Assembly: GCA_045536775.1 (NCBI GenBank)
Contig: JAZSOD010000029.1
Coordinates: 1 to 8,339, forward strand
Reading direction: 5' to 3'
DNA length: 8,339 bases
DNA from: UBA4717 sp045536775
GTDB lineage: Bacteria > Bacillota > Clostridia > Oscillospirales > CAG-272
The notes under the pieces are model-generated. The model did no database searches. It was not told the DNA's origin and was given only the letters and a program-made list of their open reading frames with translations. Every line of letters begins with the position of its first letter. The first letter of the stretch is position 1. Made by a program: the position numbers and the translations under genes. Shown here piece after piece: positions 1 through 6,389 of the stretch.

Positions 1-239
1 AGATCGAGTTCACAGGTCTGCGTCCCGGTGAAAAGCTTTACGAGGAGCTTCTGATGGAAGAAGAAGGACTCACGGCTACCGAACACGAGCGCATACATAT
101 CGGTCACCCACTAGACATTAAAGAGGACGAGCTTTTTGCAAAGCTCGGTGAGCTTGAAAAGGTTATGTACGATGACTCTGCTGACGTCCGTCAGATAGTC
201 AAGGAGCTCGTTCCCACGTATCATTACAGTAAGAAATAA
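1..239 (+). CDS. CapD/FlaA1-type nucleotide-sugar dehydratase/epimerase, C-terminal fragment (5' end outside window)
   Basis: This is the last 78 codons of a gene entering from the left, in the frame that starts at base 3 and stops with TAA at 237-239. The visible tail contains the motif FTGLRPGEKLYEELL, followed by a region with an HERI-type segment. That motif is the C-terminal signature of the Polysacc_synt_2 (CapD/FlaA1) branch of the extended short-chain dehydrogenase/reductase family. Members are NAD(P)-dependent 4,6-dehydratases or epimerases acting on UDP-GlcNAc-type sugars for capsule, O-antigen or protein glycosylation. Large members carry N-terminal membrane helices and small ones are soluble, and this fragment cannot say which applies. 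The Rossmann core and catalytic residues lie outside the window, so substrate and exact reaction are open. An ATG at 54 lies inside the motif region and is not the start. The gene ends at a bidirectional terminator and converges on the transporter gene. Confidence 0.85.
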   Translation, partial: IEFTGLRPGEKLYEELLMEEEGLTATEHERIHIGHPLDIKEDELFAKLGELEKVMYDDSADVRQIVKELVPTYHYSKK

Positions 240-240
240 T

Positions 241-283
241 ACAACAAAAAAGAAGTCGGCAAATGCCGACTTCTTTTTGTTGT
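241..283. terminator. Bidirectional rho-independent terminator between convergent genes
   Basis: A 14-bp perfect stem pairs 247-260 with 265-278 around an AAAT loop (core GTCGGC/GCCGAC). Past one unpaired A at 246 it is extended by the pairing of 241-245 with 279-283. The A-run (246-251) and T-run (274-278) flanking the GC core give a U-tract to transcripts from either side. It starts just after the TAA of the CapD-like gene and ends a few bases before the stop of the minus-strand transporter (288-290), so it can serve both. Confidence 0.9.
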
Positions 284-287
284 ATTT

Positions 288-1613
288 TCAGAACGCTATC
301 TTCATACAAAGCGCCACAATACAGAGTATGAGTGAGCAGGGTACGTAGAGGTATCTTCCCGCATAGTACCAGAGGTTTCCGTGAGGCTTGTCCGTTGCCT
401 TGTTTATCTCGGCGAGAAGGTCTTCCTTCTTCATTATCCAGAACCACGAGACAGCGCCTATTGTTGCACCTATCGGGATAATATAGATAGATACAATGTC
501 CATCCAGGGTCCCCAGCTTGAAATGGGCTCCATATTTAAGCCTATACCGAGACAAAGCACGCAGAGTATTCCGAGTACTGCAAAGCGGTTAAGCTTCGTG
601 AACTTGTTTTCGAGCGATTCGCCGACCGCCTCGAACATATTCTGGAGCGAGCTTATTCCTGCGAATATCATTGCTACGTAGAGGATTATCGCAAAAAGCT
701 GACCGAAGGGGATATCCTGAAGAATACGCGGAAGTGTTACGAAAAGGAGCTTGGGTCCCGAGCCTACGTCAAGGTTGTATGCGAAGCACGCGGGAATGAT
801 AACAAGCGACGCAACAAGTGCCGCGATAGTATCAAAGATCGCCGTACGCACCGCAAGCGGAACAACGCTTTCACTGTCGTCAAGGTATGCTCCGTAAACT
901 ATCATACCACTACCTGTTACCGAGAGCGAGAAAAACGCCTGTCCCATTGCCCACACCCAGACCATAGGGTCCTTGAGCTTTGCCCAATCGGGAGAGAACA
1001 TAAACTTATAGCCCTCGACAGCACCGGGAAGGAACGCCACGCGTACCGCAAGAACGAGGAATATAATGAAGAACACGGGCATCATTATCTTGTTTGTTTT
1101 TTCTATGCTCTTTGCACCAAGCAAAAGTGTTAAGAGCGTTATTACCACTATAATAACGTGAAACGGAACAACCGAATAATTCGTGAGCGAGAAGCTGTCA
1201 AACCAGGGTGCCGGATCAACAGTCATAAGCTCTCCCGTTATTGATCCCCAGAACGCTTTGAGAACGTACGAGATGATTACAGCGTAGCCAAGCGCTATGC
1301 AGAGTGAGCCTGCAAGCGGAAGCCAACCGAGAAGTCCTCCGACCTTGCCCGCACCATTGCCGCGTGTTGCCCACGCGTTTTTATATGCGCCGAGAGTACC
1401 CGTACGGGCACGGCGTCCGATCGCGTATTCAGCAGAAAGTCCTACCACACTGAAAAGCGCTATAAATACGAGATAAGCAATAAGAAATGCTCCACCTCCG
1501 TTAGCACCCATTTTATAAGGGAAGCCCCATACGTTAGCCATACCAACGGCAGAGCCTACCGCCGCGAGGATAAATCCCCAGCGAGAAAAGTTGGATTTTC
1601 CTTTATTATTCAT
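288..1613 (-). CDS. Sodium:neurotransmitter symporter (NSS/SNF) family transporter
   Basis: A 441-residue polytopic membrane protein, expected to import an amino acid or similar small amine with sodium. The TM1 signature GSAVGMANVWGFPY (residues 20-33) and the following GANGGGAFLIAYL are diagnostic of the LeuT fold. TM6 carries GQAFFSLSVTGSG (224-236) and TM8 FAGISSLQN (317-325). By alignment from memory with LeuT, N27 and S229 match sodium-1 ligands (LeuT N27, T254), and A318, S321 and S322 match the sodium-2 site (A351, T354, S355). The length suits the shorter bacterial 11-helix type rather than 12-helix LeuT. An oddity is G30 where most relatives have the extracellular-gate arginine. The substrate cannot be read from sequence. 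The start is well supported: AGGAGG (complement of 1619-1624) sits 5 bases before the ATG, behind a strong promoter. It is the last gene of the minus-strand run. Confidence 0.93.
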   Translation of the reverse strand: MNNKGKSNFSRWGFILAAVGSAVGMANVWGFPYKMGANGGGAFLIAYLVFIALFSVVGLSAEYAIGRRARTGTLGAYKNAWATRGNGAGKVGGLLGWLPLAGSLCIALGYAVIISYVLKAFWGSITGELMTVDPAPWFDSFSLTNYSVVPFHVIIVVITLLTLLLGAKSIEKTNKIMMPVFFIIFLVLAVRVAFLPGAVEGYKFMFSPDWAKLKDPMVWVWAMGQAFFSLSVTGSGMIVYGAYLDDSESVVPLAVRTAIFDTIAALVASLVIIPACFAYNLDVGSGPKLLFVTLPRILQDIPFGQLFAIILYVAMIFAGISSLQNMFEAVGESLENKFTKLNRFAVLGILCVLCLGIGLNMEPISSWGPWMDIVSIYIIPIGATIGAVSWFWIMKKEDLLAEINKATDKPHGNLWYYAGRYLYVPCSLILCIVALCMKIAF

Positions 1614-1642
1614 AAAGTCCTCCTGTTGTTTGTGTTTGATTT

Positions 1643-1671
1643 ATTGTACCATAATTAGCAAAAATTGTCAA
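1643..1671 (-). promoter_or_regulatory. Sigma-A promoter for the NSS transporter gene
   Basis: On the minus strand, TTGACA (complement of 1666-1671) is followed by a 17-base AT-rich spacer and TACAAT (complement of 1643-1648). This is a perfect -35 and a one-mismatch -10 at ideal spacing. The start point is expected near 1636, giving a leader of about 23 bases with an AGGAGG ribosome binding site. The -35 box contains the TGA stop codon (1668-1670) of the upstream gene. No terminator is visible before it, so read-through from the upstream operon may add to transporter expression. Confidence 0.8.
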
Positions 1672-2252
1672 TCAACAAGGAGCTTTGCTACCTTTTTGCG
1701 CTCTATTCTGTTCATCAAACGAATGACGATGGGGCGGTTGAATCTCTGAACGATAATAAACTGTGCGTCAAAAAGCATTGCCACAACTGCCGTAATAACA
1801 AACGCAGGAACGCATCCCCATATAAATGCAAAGCTTATACTGAAAATAGAGATAAGCTCGTTTATCCAATGGTCAAGCTCGGATTTTGACATTGTTGTTG
1901 CAAGCTCCTCGAGAGTCACGTTTTTGAAGTCGTATTTATCGGGTTCAAACGTGAGAACCTTTTCCTTCCACCGTCTGACCTTCAAAAGCTTGTATAAGCC
2001 ATCTTCAAATTTTCTGGGTCTGTACCATGGGTGAGAGTAGTTGATCTTGAAGCTGTTCGTTATCTTTCCCATAAGAATTCTCAAGCCGAAATGATAAAGT
2101 ATCATGAATGACACTATCCCTATCCATAAAACAACGTCACTTTTATATGTATTTGAATAATACATATAAAAGCACACCGCCGCGATAAGAACGGTCAGCA
2201 GAATTACGCTATACATAAATATAGCCGGTCCGCTAAAATTACGTTTTTTCAT
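1668..2252 (-). CDS. CrtO-like (glycosyl-4,4'-diaponeurosporenoate acyltransferase family) membrane protein
   Basis: A 194-residue membrane protein. Hydrophobic helices are visible at about 10-32, 40-62 and 135-165 (the last possibly two segments). Conserved-looking motifs are HPWYRPRKFE (74-83), RRWKEKV (93-99), SELDHWI (124-130) and IIVQRFNRP (166-174). Recalled Staphylococcus aureus CrtO has matching stretches (VRKWKHKI, AELIHWI, IIVQRYNRPRL), which is the basis for the family call. CrtO acylates a glycosylated carotenoid in staphyloxanthin synthesis, but no carotenoid gene is present here, so the substrate is unknown and a lipid or glycolipid acyl transfer is only a guess. At 194 residues it is somewhat longer than CrtO (about 165), mainly at the N-terminus. 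Its ATG directly abuts the TAA of the methyltransferase gene with no spacer, and an AAAGGA sequence lies within the end of that gene, so translational coupling is likely. Confidence 0.7.
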   Translation of the reverse strand: MKKRNFSGPAIFMYSVILLTVLIAAVCFYMYYSNTYKSDVVLWIGIVSFMILYHFGLRILMGKITNSFKINYSHPWYRPRKFEDGLYKLLKVRRWKEKVLTFEPDKYDFKNVTLEELATTMSKSELDHWINELISIFSISFAFIWGCVPAFVITAVVAMLFDAQFIIVQRFNRPIVIRLMNRIERKKVAKLLVD

Positions 2253-3617
2253 TTAGTGTTCCTTTCGCTTGAGTGTTGTTACACACTCGACGTGCCCGGT
2301 ACGCGGGAAAAGGTCATAGGGATATACTTCATTCGTAACATACCCGTACTTACCAAACTCGACTATATCGCGTGCGAGAGTGTCGGGGTTGCAGGAGATA
2401 TACACCACTCTGTCTGGGTTGTTCCCCGCTATATCGTGTATGACCGACGACGCGAGTCCCTTGCGCGGCGGGTCAACGATTATGACGAGGTCGCCGTCAC
2501 GTCTGTCCTTTATAAACTCGTTAAAACGTGCCGCGTCGCTTGCCTCGAAGTGCGCGTCGGTAAAGCTGTTATGCTCCGCGTTGATCTTAGCGTTTTCTAT
2601 TGCCTCAGGTACTATCTCGATACCATACAGAGTGGTATCCTTATCTGCGGTGCTCATACCGACGGTACCGACCCCCGAATAGAGGTCTACAAGCACGCCG
2701 CCGTGCTTCAGCGCCGCAAGCTCGCCCGCTTTTTTATAGAGTAGCTCTGCCGCTCTGCGATTGACCTGATAAAACGAGCTTTTCGACACCCTGAACTCTC
2801 TATCGCAGAGGGTGTCATTTATATAATCGTGTCCCCAGAGGAGCTTATAATCGTTTGAAAGTATGACGTTTGTGTTCTGTGTATTGAAATTAAGGAGTAT
2901 TCCCGTTACGTCGGGGCATCTCGATGTTATGAAGCTTACGAAATCGTCTGCAAGGGCAAAGTCGCGTCCGTTTACAACGAGACAAAGCATAATATCTCCC
3001 GTGGTTTCGCCACGGCGCAGATAGATATGTCTGACATGTCCTTTACCCGTGACTTCATCGTAGACGCTGACGCCTCGGCTTTCGATAAACTCTCTCACGT
3101 CGGCAACTATGCGCGTAAACTCTGCAGGTGCAAGCTTGCACTCGTCCACGTCAGCGATCTCGTGGGTATGTCCCGCGTAAAATCCTATTTTCACCTTGCC
3201 CGTCTTCTTGTCAATTCCCACGGGGTACTGTGCTTTGTTGCGGTAGCCCTCGGTCACGCCCGCGGTGGCGGTTTTGTGCACCGTTATATCACCGAGCCCG
3301 GCACGCTTCATCGCACCGACAACGTATCCGCGTTTAAGCTCGAGCTCATAGTCATAATCAATATGTCTTGTAACGCAACCACCGCAACGCTTATAAGCCG
3401 CACAGGTGTTTTCACATCTGTACGGCGAAGCTTTTATTATTTTATCTATTATTGCAACGGCGTAGCTTTTGGTAAGCTTGATTATCTTTATATCAAGCTC
3501 GTCTCCCGTAACGCCGCCCTTGACAAACACCACGAGTCCGTCAAGCTTACATATACCATCACCGAAGTTATTGACGTCAACAACCTCGGCGCGGTATATT
3601 TTGTTTTTTTCGAGCAT
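2253..3617 (-). CDS. rlmD: 23S rRNA (uracil-5-)-methyltransferase, RlmD/RumA (TrmA) family
   Basis: A 454-residue enzyme expected to use S-adenosylmethionine to make 5-methyluridine in 23S rRNA (U1939 in E. coli numbering). An N-terminal TRAM RNA-binding domain covers about 1-63. An iron-sulfur motif follows, with C72, C78 and C81 in C-x5-C-x2-C spacing and the distal ligand C160 in VDEC. The SAM-binding loop is DLYSGVGTVG (311-320), with FYQVN (282-286) and DPPRKG (382-387) also present. The catalytic nucleophile is C409 in YISCNPDTLARD, and the C-terminal FPRTGHVE contains the family's catalytic glutamate, E444. All key residues are intact and the length is typical. An extra cysteine, C68, precedes the cluster. 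Some Firmicutes homologues (RlmCD) modify two uridines, so site specificity is uncertain. GGAG (complement of 3624-3627) supports the start. It lies 24 bases behind the serine hydrolase gene and abuts the next start. Confidence 0.92.
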   Translation of the reverse strand: MLEKNKIYRAEVVDVNNFGDGICKLDGLVVFVKGGVTGDELDIKIIKLTKSYAVAIIDKIIKASPYRCENTCAAYKRCGGCVTRHIDYDYELELKRGYVVGAMKRAGLGDITVHKTATAGVTEGYRNKAQYPVGIDKKTGKVKIGFYAGHTHEIADVDECKLAPAEFTRIVADVREFIESRGVSVYDEVTGKGHVRHIYLRRGETTGDIMLCLVVNGRDFALADDFVSFITSRCPDVTGILLNFNTQNTNVILSNDYKLLWGHDYINDTLCDREFRVSKSSFYQVNRRAAELLYKKAGELAALKHGGVLVDLYSGVGTVGMSTADKDTTLYGIEIVPEAIENAKINAEHNSFTDAHFEASDAARFNEFIKDRRDGDLVIIVDPPRKGLASSVIHDIAGNNPDRVVYISCNPDTLARDIVEFGKYGYVTNEVYPYDLFPRTGHVECVTTLKRKEH

Positions 3618-3641
3618 AAAGTTCTCCGAATGGTTATTTTA

Positions 3642-4763
3642 TCAGGAATATAAAACGTTCACTATTCTCGTTCTGGCTTTTACGGGGCTCGCAAGCAGAT
3701 GCTGTACGTAGAACATCGAAAGATGATTTACAGGGTCGATAAGCATATTCGCACCTGCGGCACCACCCCAACCGAATTCACCAAGGGGTGTGGGAAGGAG
3801 GGATTTAGATTTATCTATATGAACCCTTACACCGAGTCCATAGCCGTAGCCGACCGCCGTATCAAAGAAGTCTGTTGCTCTCTGATCCGTAAACTGATTC
3901 TGACGCATCAGCTCAAGCAGCTCGTGGGAAATTATACGTCCGCCGACACCCGTTCCGCCACATGCGAGAGCGTCAACGAATTTAGCATAGTCCTCAACGG
4001 TTGAAATAAGTCCCGCGCCGCCGCTTTCATATTCCGAGCCGAGAACGTATACGTTTCTGCTGGCACGTACAGCCTTGCCTTCAGCCGCGTCGTACTTATA
4101 CAGAGTAGCCATACGGCTCTTGTCCTTTTCGGCAAGCTTGAACGAGGTGCTTTCCATACCGAGAATATCGAATATATGCTTCTTCATAAACTCGCCGAGG
4201 GTCATACCCGACACTACCTCGATAACTGCTCCGAGCATATCGTGGCTGAGGCTGTATTTGTAGTGCTCTCCCGGGTCAAAGCACAGAGGCTTTTCGGCAA
4301 GCGCGCGCATAGTCTGAAGCGTGGGGCATCTGCCGTCTGTTTCCTCTGTGACGCGCTTTATGGGGGCGCTGTTAACATCGTAATCGAGTCCCGAGGACAT
4401 GGAGAGAAGATCTCTGATGGTTATCTCTCTCTTAGGCGGACGTGTACCGAGCAGAGTTCCGTTCGTGTGGAAATTAAGTACCTTAACGTCCTTGAATTCG
4501 GGAATATATTTTGACAGGGGATCGTCTATTTCTATCTTACCCTGACCAACGAGAATCATTACCGACGTACACGTAATCACCTTCGTCGCAGAATATATAT
4601 AGAAAAGGTTATCGTAGCTTATCGGGGTCTTCGATTCGAGATCGGCATATCCCGCCTTTGCTCGATAGATCTCTTTATTCTCCTTATACACTACCACGCT
4701 GCATCCCGGAACGCCCGCCTTAGTATACTCTTCAAGCAATCTGTCAATATTTTCAAGATTCAT
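3642..4763 (-). CDS. Serine hydrolase, beta-lactamase family (PF00144), cytoplasmic
   Basis: A 373-residue serine hydrolase of the class C beta-lactamase/DD-peptidase/EstB-like esterase fold. The nucleophile motif is S58-A-T-K61 in YIYSATKVIT. The second motif region is YKYSLSHDMLG (168-178), with Y170 as the likely catalytic tyrosine; the third position of the usual Y-x-N is leucine, as in some EstB-type relatives. The third motif region is GWGGAAGANMLIDP (331-344), in place of the KTG/HxG box. The N-terminus (MNLENIDRLLEEY) has no signal peptide or membrane segment, so the protein should be cytoplasmic. That argues against a periplasmic-type resistance enzyme and for an esterase or peptidase role, with substrate unknown. 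AAGGAG (complement of 4772-4777) lies 8 bases before the ATG, behind a strong promoter, making this the first gene of the minus-strand operon. The methyltransferase starts 24 bases downstream. Confidence 0.88.
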   Translation of the reverse strand: MNLENIDRLLEEYTKAGVPGCSVVVYKENKEIYRAKAGYADLESKTPISYDNLFYIYSATKVITCTSVMILVGQGKIEIDDPLSKYIPEFKDVKVLNFHTNGTLLGTRPPKREITIRDLLSMSSGLDYDVNSAPIKRVTEETDGRCPTLQTMRALAEKPLCFDPGEHYKYSLSHDMLGAVIEVVSGMTLGEFMKKHIFDILGMESTSFKLAEKDKSRMATLYKYDAAEGKAVRASRNVYVLGSEYESGGAGLISTVEDYAKFVDALACGGTGVGGRIISHELLELMRQNQFTDQRATDFFDTAVGYGYGLGVRVHIDKSKSLLPTPLGEFGWGGAAGANMLIDPVNHLSMFYVQHLLASPVKARTRIVNVLYS

Positions 4764-4799
4764 TTCAGGTACTCCTTTCGTACTCTATCCGTTTGGTAA

Positions 4800-4828
4800 A
4801 GTATATCAAATATAACCAGTCATGTCAA
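4800..4828 (-). promoter_or_regulatory. Sigma-A promoter of the serine hydrolase-rlmD-crtO-like operon
   Basis: On the minus strand, TTGACA (complement of 4823-4828), a 17-base spacer and TATACT (complement of 4800-4805) form a near-consensus promoter. The predicted start near 4793 leaves a leader of about 30 bases holding the AAGGAG ribosome binding site. No promoter as good is seen before rlmD or the crtO-like gene, so this one likely drives all three. Confidence 0.8.
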
Positions 4829-4951
4829 TACTATCACTAATTTCAAAAAACACATATAGTATATATAGACAAATTTGCAGGGCCACACCTGTCTCATTGT
4901 TGTAAAATTTCCGTTTTTTATAATTTTTTGGATTGGATTTTGTTGATTTTA
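4829..4951. other. AT-rich core of the divergent intergenic region
   Basis: This is the sequence between the opposed proximal promoters, with no plausible gene. It holds a TA-rich stretch (about 4854-4868), a short GC-rich island with inverted repeat CAGG/CCTG around GCCACA (4879-4892), and T-runs at 4914-4919, 4924-4929, 4938-4941 and 4947-4950 spaced roughly one helical turn apart. Such runs can curve DNA or act as an UP element just before the gdhA -35 box. The GC-rich repeat could be a regulator site, but its arms are short. Confidence 0.4.
4897..4924 (+). promoter_or_regulatory. Possible second, distal promoter for gdhA
   Basis: TTGTTG (4897-4902), a 16-base spacer and a perfect TATAAT (4919-4924) form a plausible plus-strand sigma-A promoter. 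It lies about 55 bases upstream of the proximal one and would give a leader of about 90 bases. The imperfect -35 box and short spacer make it weaker on paper. The surrounding region is very AT-rich, so chance matches are expected. Confidence 0.4.
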
Positions 4952-4981
4952 TTGACAATTACACTTTTTTTGTGGTAAAAT
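4952..4981 (+). promoter_or_regulatory. Proximal sigma-A promoter of gdhA
   Basis: TTGACA (4952-4957), an 18-base spacer and TAAAAT (4976-4981) form the promoter, with TG at 4973-4974 giving an extended -10 element. The predicted start near 4988 leaves a leader of about 36 bases, too short for a riboswitch. It carries a strong AGGAGG ribosome binding site at 5012-5017, six bases before the ATG. T-runs just upstream may boost it. Confidence 0.75.
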
Positions 4982-5023
4982 TTTAAGGTATTATTTTTAT
5001 TCAATCTTGTTAGGAGGATTATA

Positions 5024-6376
5024 ATGAGTTTCAAGATCAAATATCTCGAAGACCTTATGGAAAGGGTCGAAAAAAGAAATGCAGGCGAGCCTGAATTCCA
5101 TCAGGCAGTACGTGAAGTGCTCGAAACCATTGAGCCCGTTCTCGAGATGCGTCCCGAATTTATTGAAAAGGGTGTTGTTGAGAGCATAGTTGAGCCCGAA
5201 AGAATCATCAAGTTCAGAGTTCCGTGGGTTGACGATAACGGCAAGGTTCAGGTAAACCGCGGATTCAGAGTGCAGTTCAACAGCGCTATCGGTCCTTACA
5301 AGGGAGGCCTCAGATTCCATCCCTCCGTTTACGAGGGCATCATCAAGTTCCTCGGATTTGAGCAGACCTTCAAGAACTCCCTCACAAGCCTCCCTATGGG
5401 CGGCGGTAAGGGTGGTAGCGACTTCGACCCCACCGGCAAGTCCGACGGCGAGGTTATGAGATTCTGCCAGAGCTTTATGACAGAGCTTTCCAAGTACATA
5501 GGCGCAGACACAGACGTTCCTGCAGGTGATATCGGTGTCGGTGCAAGAGAAGTAGGATATATGTTCGGTCAGTACAAGAGACTCAGAAACGAGTTCACCG
5601 GCGTTCTCACAGGTAAGGGTATTCCCTACGGCGGCTCTCTCATCCGTCCCGAAGCTACAGGATATGGCGCAGTTTACTACACCGTTGAGCTTCTCAAGCA
5701 CTTCGGTGACGATATCAAGGGCAAGACCTTCGCTATCTCCGGCTTCGGAAACGTTGCCTGGGGTGCCGTTAAGAAGATTACCGAGCTCGGCGGTAAGGTA
5801 GTTACCATCTCGGGTCCCGACGGATACATCTACGACGAAAACGGTATCAACACCGAAGAAAAGATCAACTTTATGCTCGAAATGCGTGCTTCCTGCCGCA
5901 ACAAGGTTCAGGACTACGCAGACAAGTTCGGCGTTCCTTTCTTCCCCGGCGAAAAGCCCTGGGGCACAAAGGTTGACATCATTATGCCTTGCGCTACGCA
6001 GAACGAAGTAGGCGTTGCAGAAGCTGAAAAGATCGTTGCTAACGGCGTTAAGTACTACGTTGAGGTTTCCAATATGCCTACAACTAACGAGGCTGTTGCT
6101 TACCTCAAGGCAAACAAAGTTATCATCGCTCCCTCCAAGGCAGTTAACGCAGGCGGCGTTGCGGTTTCGGGTCTCGAAATGTCCCAGAACTCTATGCGTT
6201 ACAGCTGGTCTGCTGAAGAGGTTGATGAAAAGCTCAAGGGCATTATGAAGAACATCTTCGATACATCTATCGCTACCGCTAACAAGTACGGTCTCGGCGA
6301 TGACCTTATCGCAGGCGCTAACATCGCAGGCTTTATCAAGGTTGCAGAGGCTATGCTCGCTCACGGCGTGGTTTGA
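5024..6376 (+). CDS. gdhA: Glutamate dehydrogenase, hexameric class I
   Basis: A complete 450-residue enzyme interconverting 2-oxoglutarate plus ammonia and glutamate in the cytoplasm. Substrate-domain motifs are GPYKGGLRFHP (90-100), with K93; KFLGFEQTFKNSL, with K117; and LPMGGGKGGSDFDP (123-136), with catalytic K129. D169 in PAGDIGVGAR matches the family's catalytic aspartate, and S382 near the C-terminus matches the glutamate-contacting serine. The Rossmann loop is SGFGNVAWG (239-247). The strand that follows ends in ISGPDGYIYD (262-271), which matches recalled NAD-dependent Clostridium symbiosum GDH rather than the serine-containing loop of E. coli NADP enzyme, so the coenzyme may be NAD. 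The length equals that of the clostridial enzyme. An optimal ribosome binding site, a consensus promoter and a strongly biased codon set with no TTA, CTA or TCA codons suggest high expression. It appears to be transcribed alone and ends at a hairpin terminator. Confidence 0.97.
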   Translation: MSFKIKYLEDLMERVEKRNAGEPEFHQAVREVLETIEPVLEMRPEFIEKGVVESIVEPERIIKFRVPWVDDNGKVQVNRGFRVQFNSAIGPYKGGLRFHPSVYEGIIKFLGFEQTFKNSLTSLPMGGGKGGSDFDPTGKSDGEVMRFCQSFMTELSKYIGADTDVPAGDIGVGAREVGYMFGQYKRLRNEFTGVLTGKGIPYGGSLIRPEATGYGAVYYTVELLKHFGDDIKGKTFAISGFGNVAWGAVKKITELGGKVVTISGPDGYIYDENGINTEEKINFMLEMRASCRNKVQDYADKFGVPFFPGEKPWGTKVDIIMPCATQNEVGVAEAEKIVANGVKYYVEVSNMPTTNEAVAYLKANKVIIAPSKAVNAGGVAVSGLEMSQNSMRYSWSAEEVDEKLKGIMKNIFDTSIATANKYGLGDDLIAGANIAGFIKVAEAMLAHGVV

Positions 6377-6389
6377 TTTTAACACATAC

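Noticed and set aside
199..555. A 118-codon minus-strand open frame over the end of the transporter and the terminator
   Set aside because: It runs through a strong terminator and overlaps the transporter in another frame.
1665..1889. A 74-codon plus-strand open frame with several cysteines and histidines over the CrtO-like gene
   Set aside because: It overlaps a gene with clear family motifs and has no promoter. The Cys/His spacing is a chance effect of the antisense codons.
2256..2744. A 162-codon plus-strand open frame over the 3' part of rlmD
   Set aside because: It overlaps the catalytic region of rlmD, whose motifs are intact, and has no independent evidence.
3027..3653. A 208-codon plus-strand open frame over rlmD
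   Set aside because: It is a shadow of the well-supported methyltransferase gene, with low-complexity, non-family-like translation and no ribosome binding site.
3642..4763. Antibiotic-resistance beta-lactamase
   Set aside because: The fold matches, but there is no signal peptide and the Y-x-N asparagine is replaced. The fold is widely used by esterases and peptidases.
4869..4894. Possible transposon end or attachment site in the divergent intergenic region
   Set aside because: The inverted repeat arms are only four bases. No matching repeat, transposase or integrase is in the window, and the flanking genes are intact.
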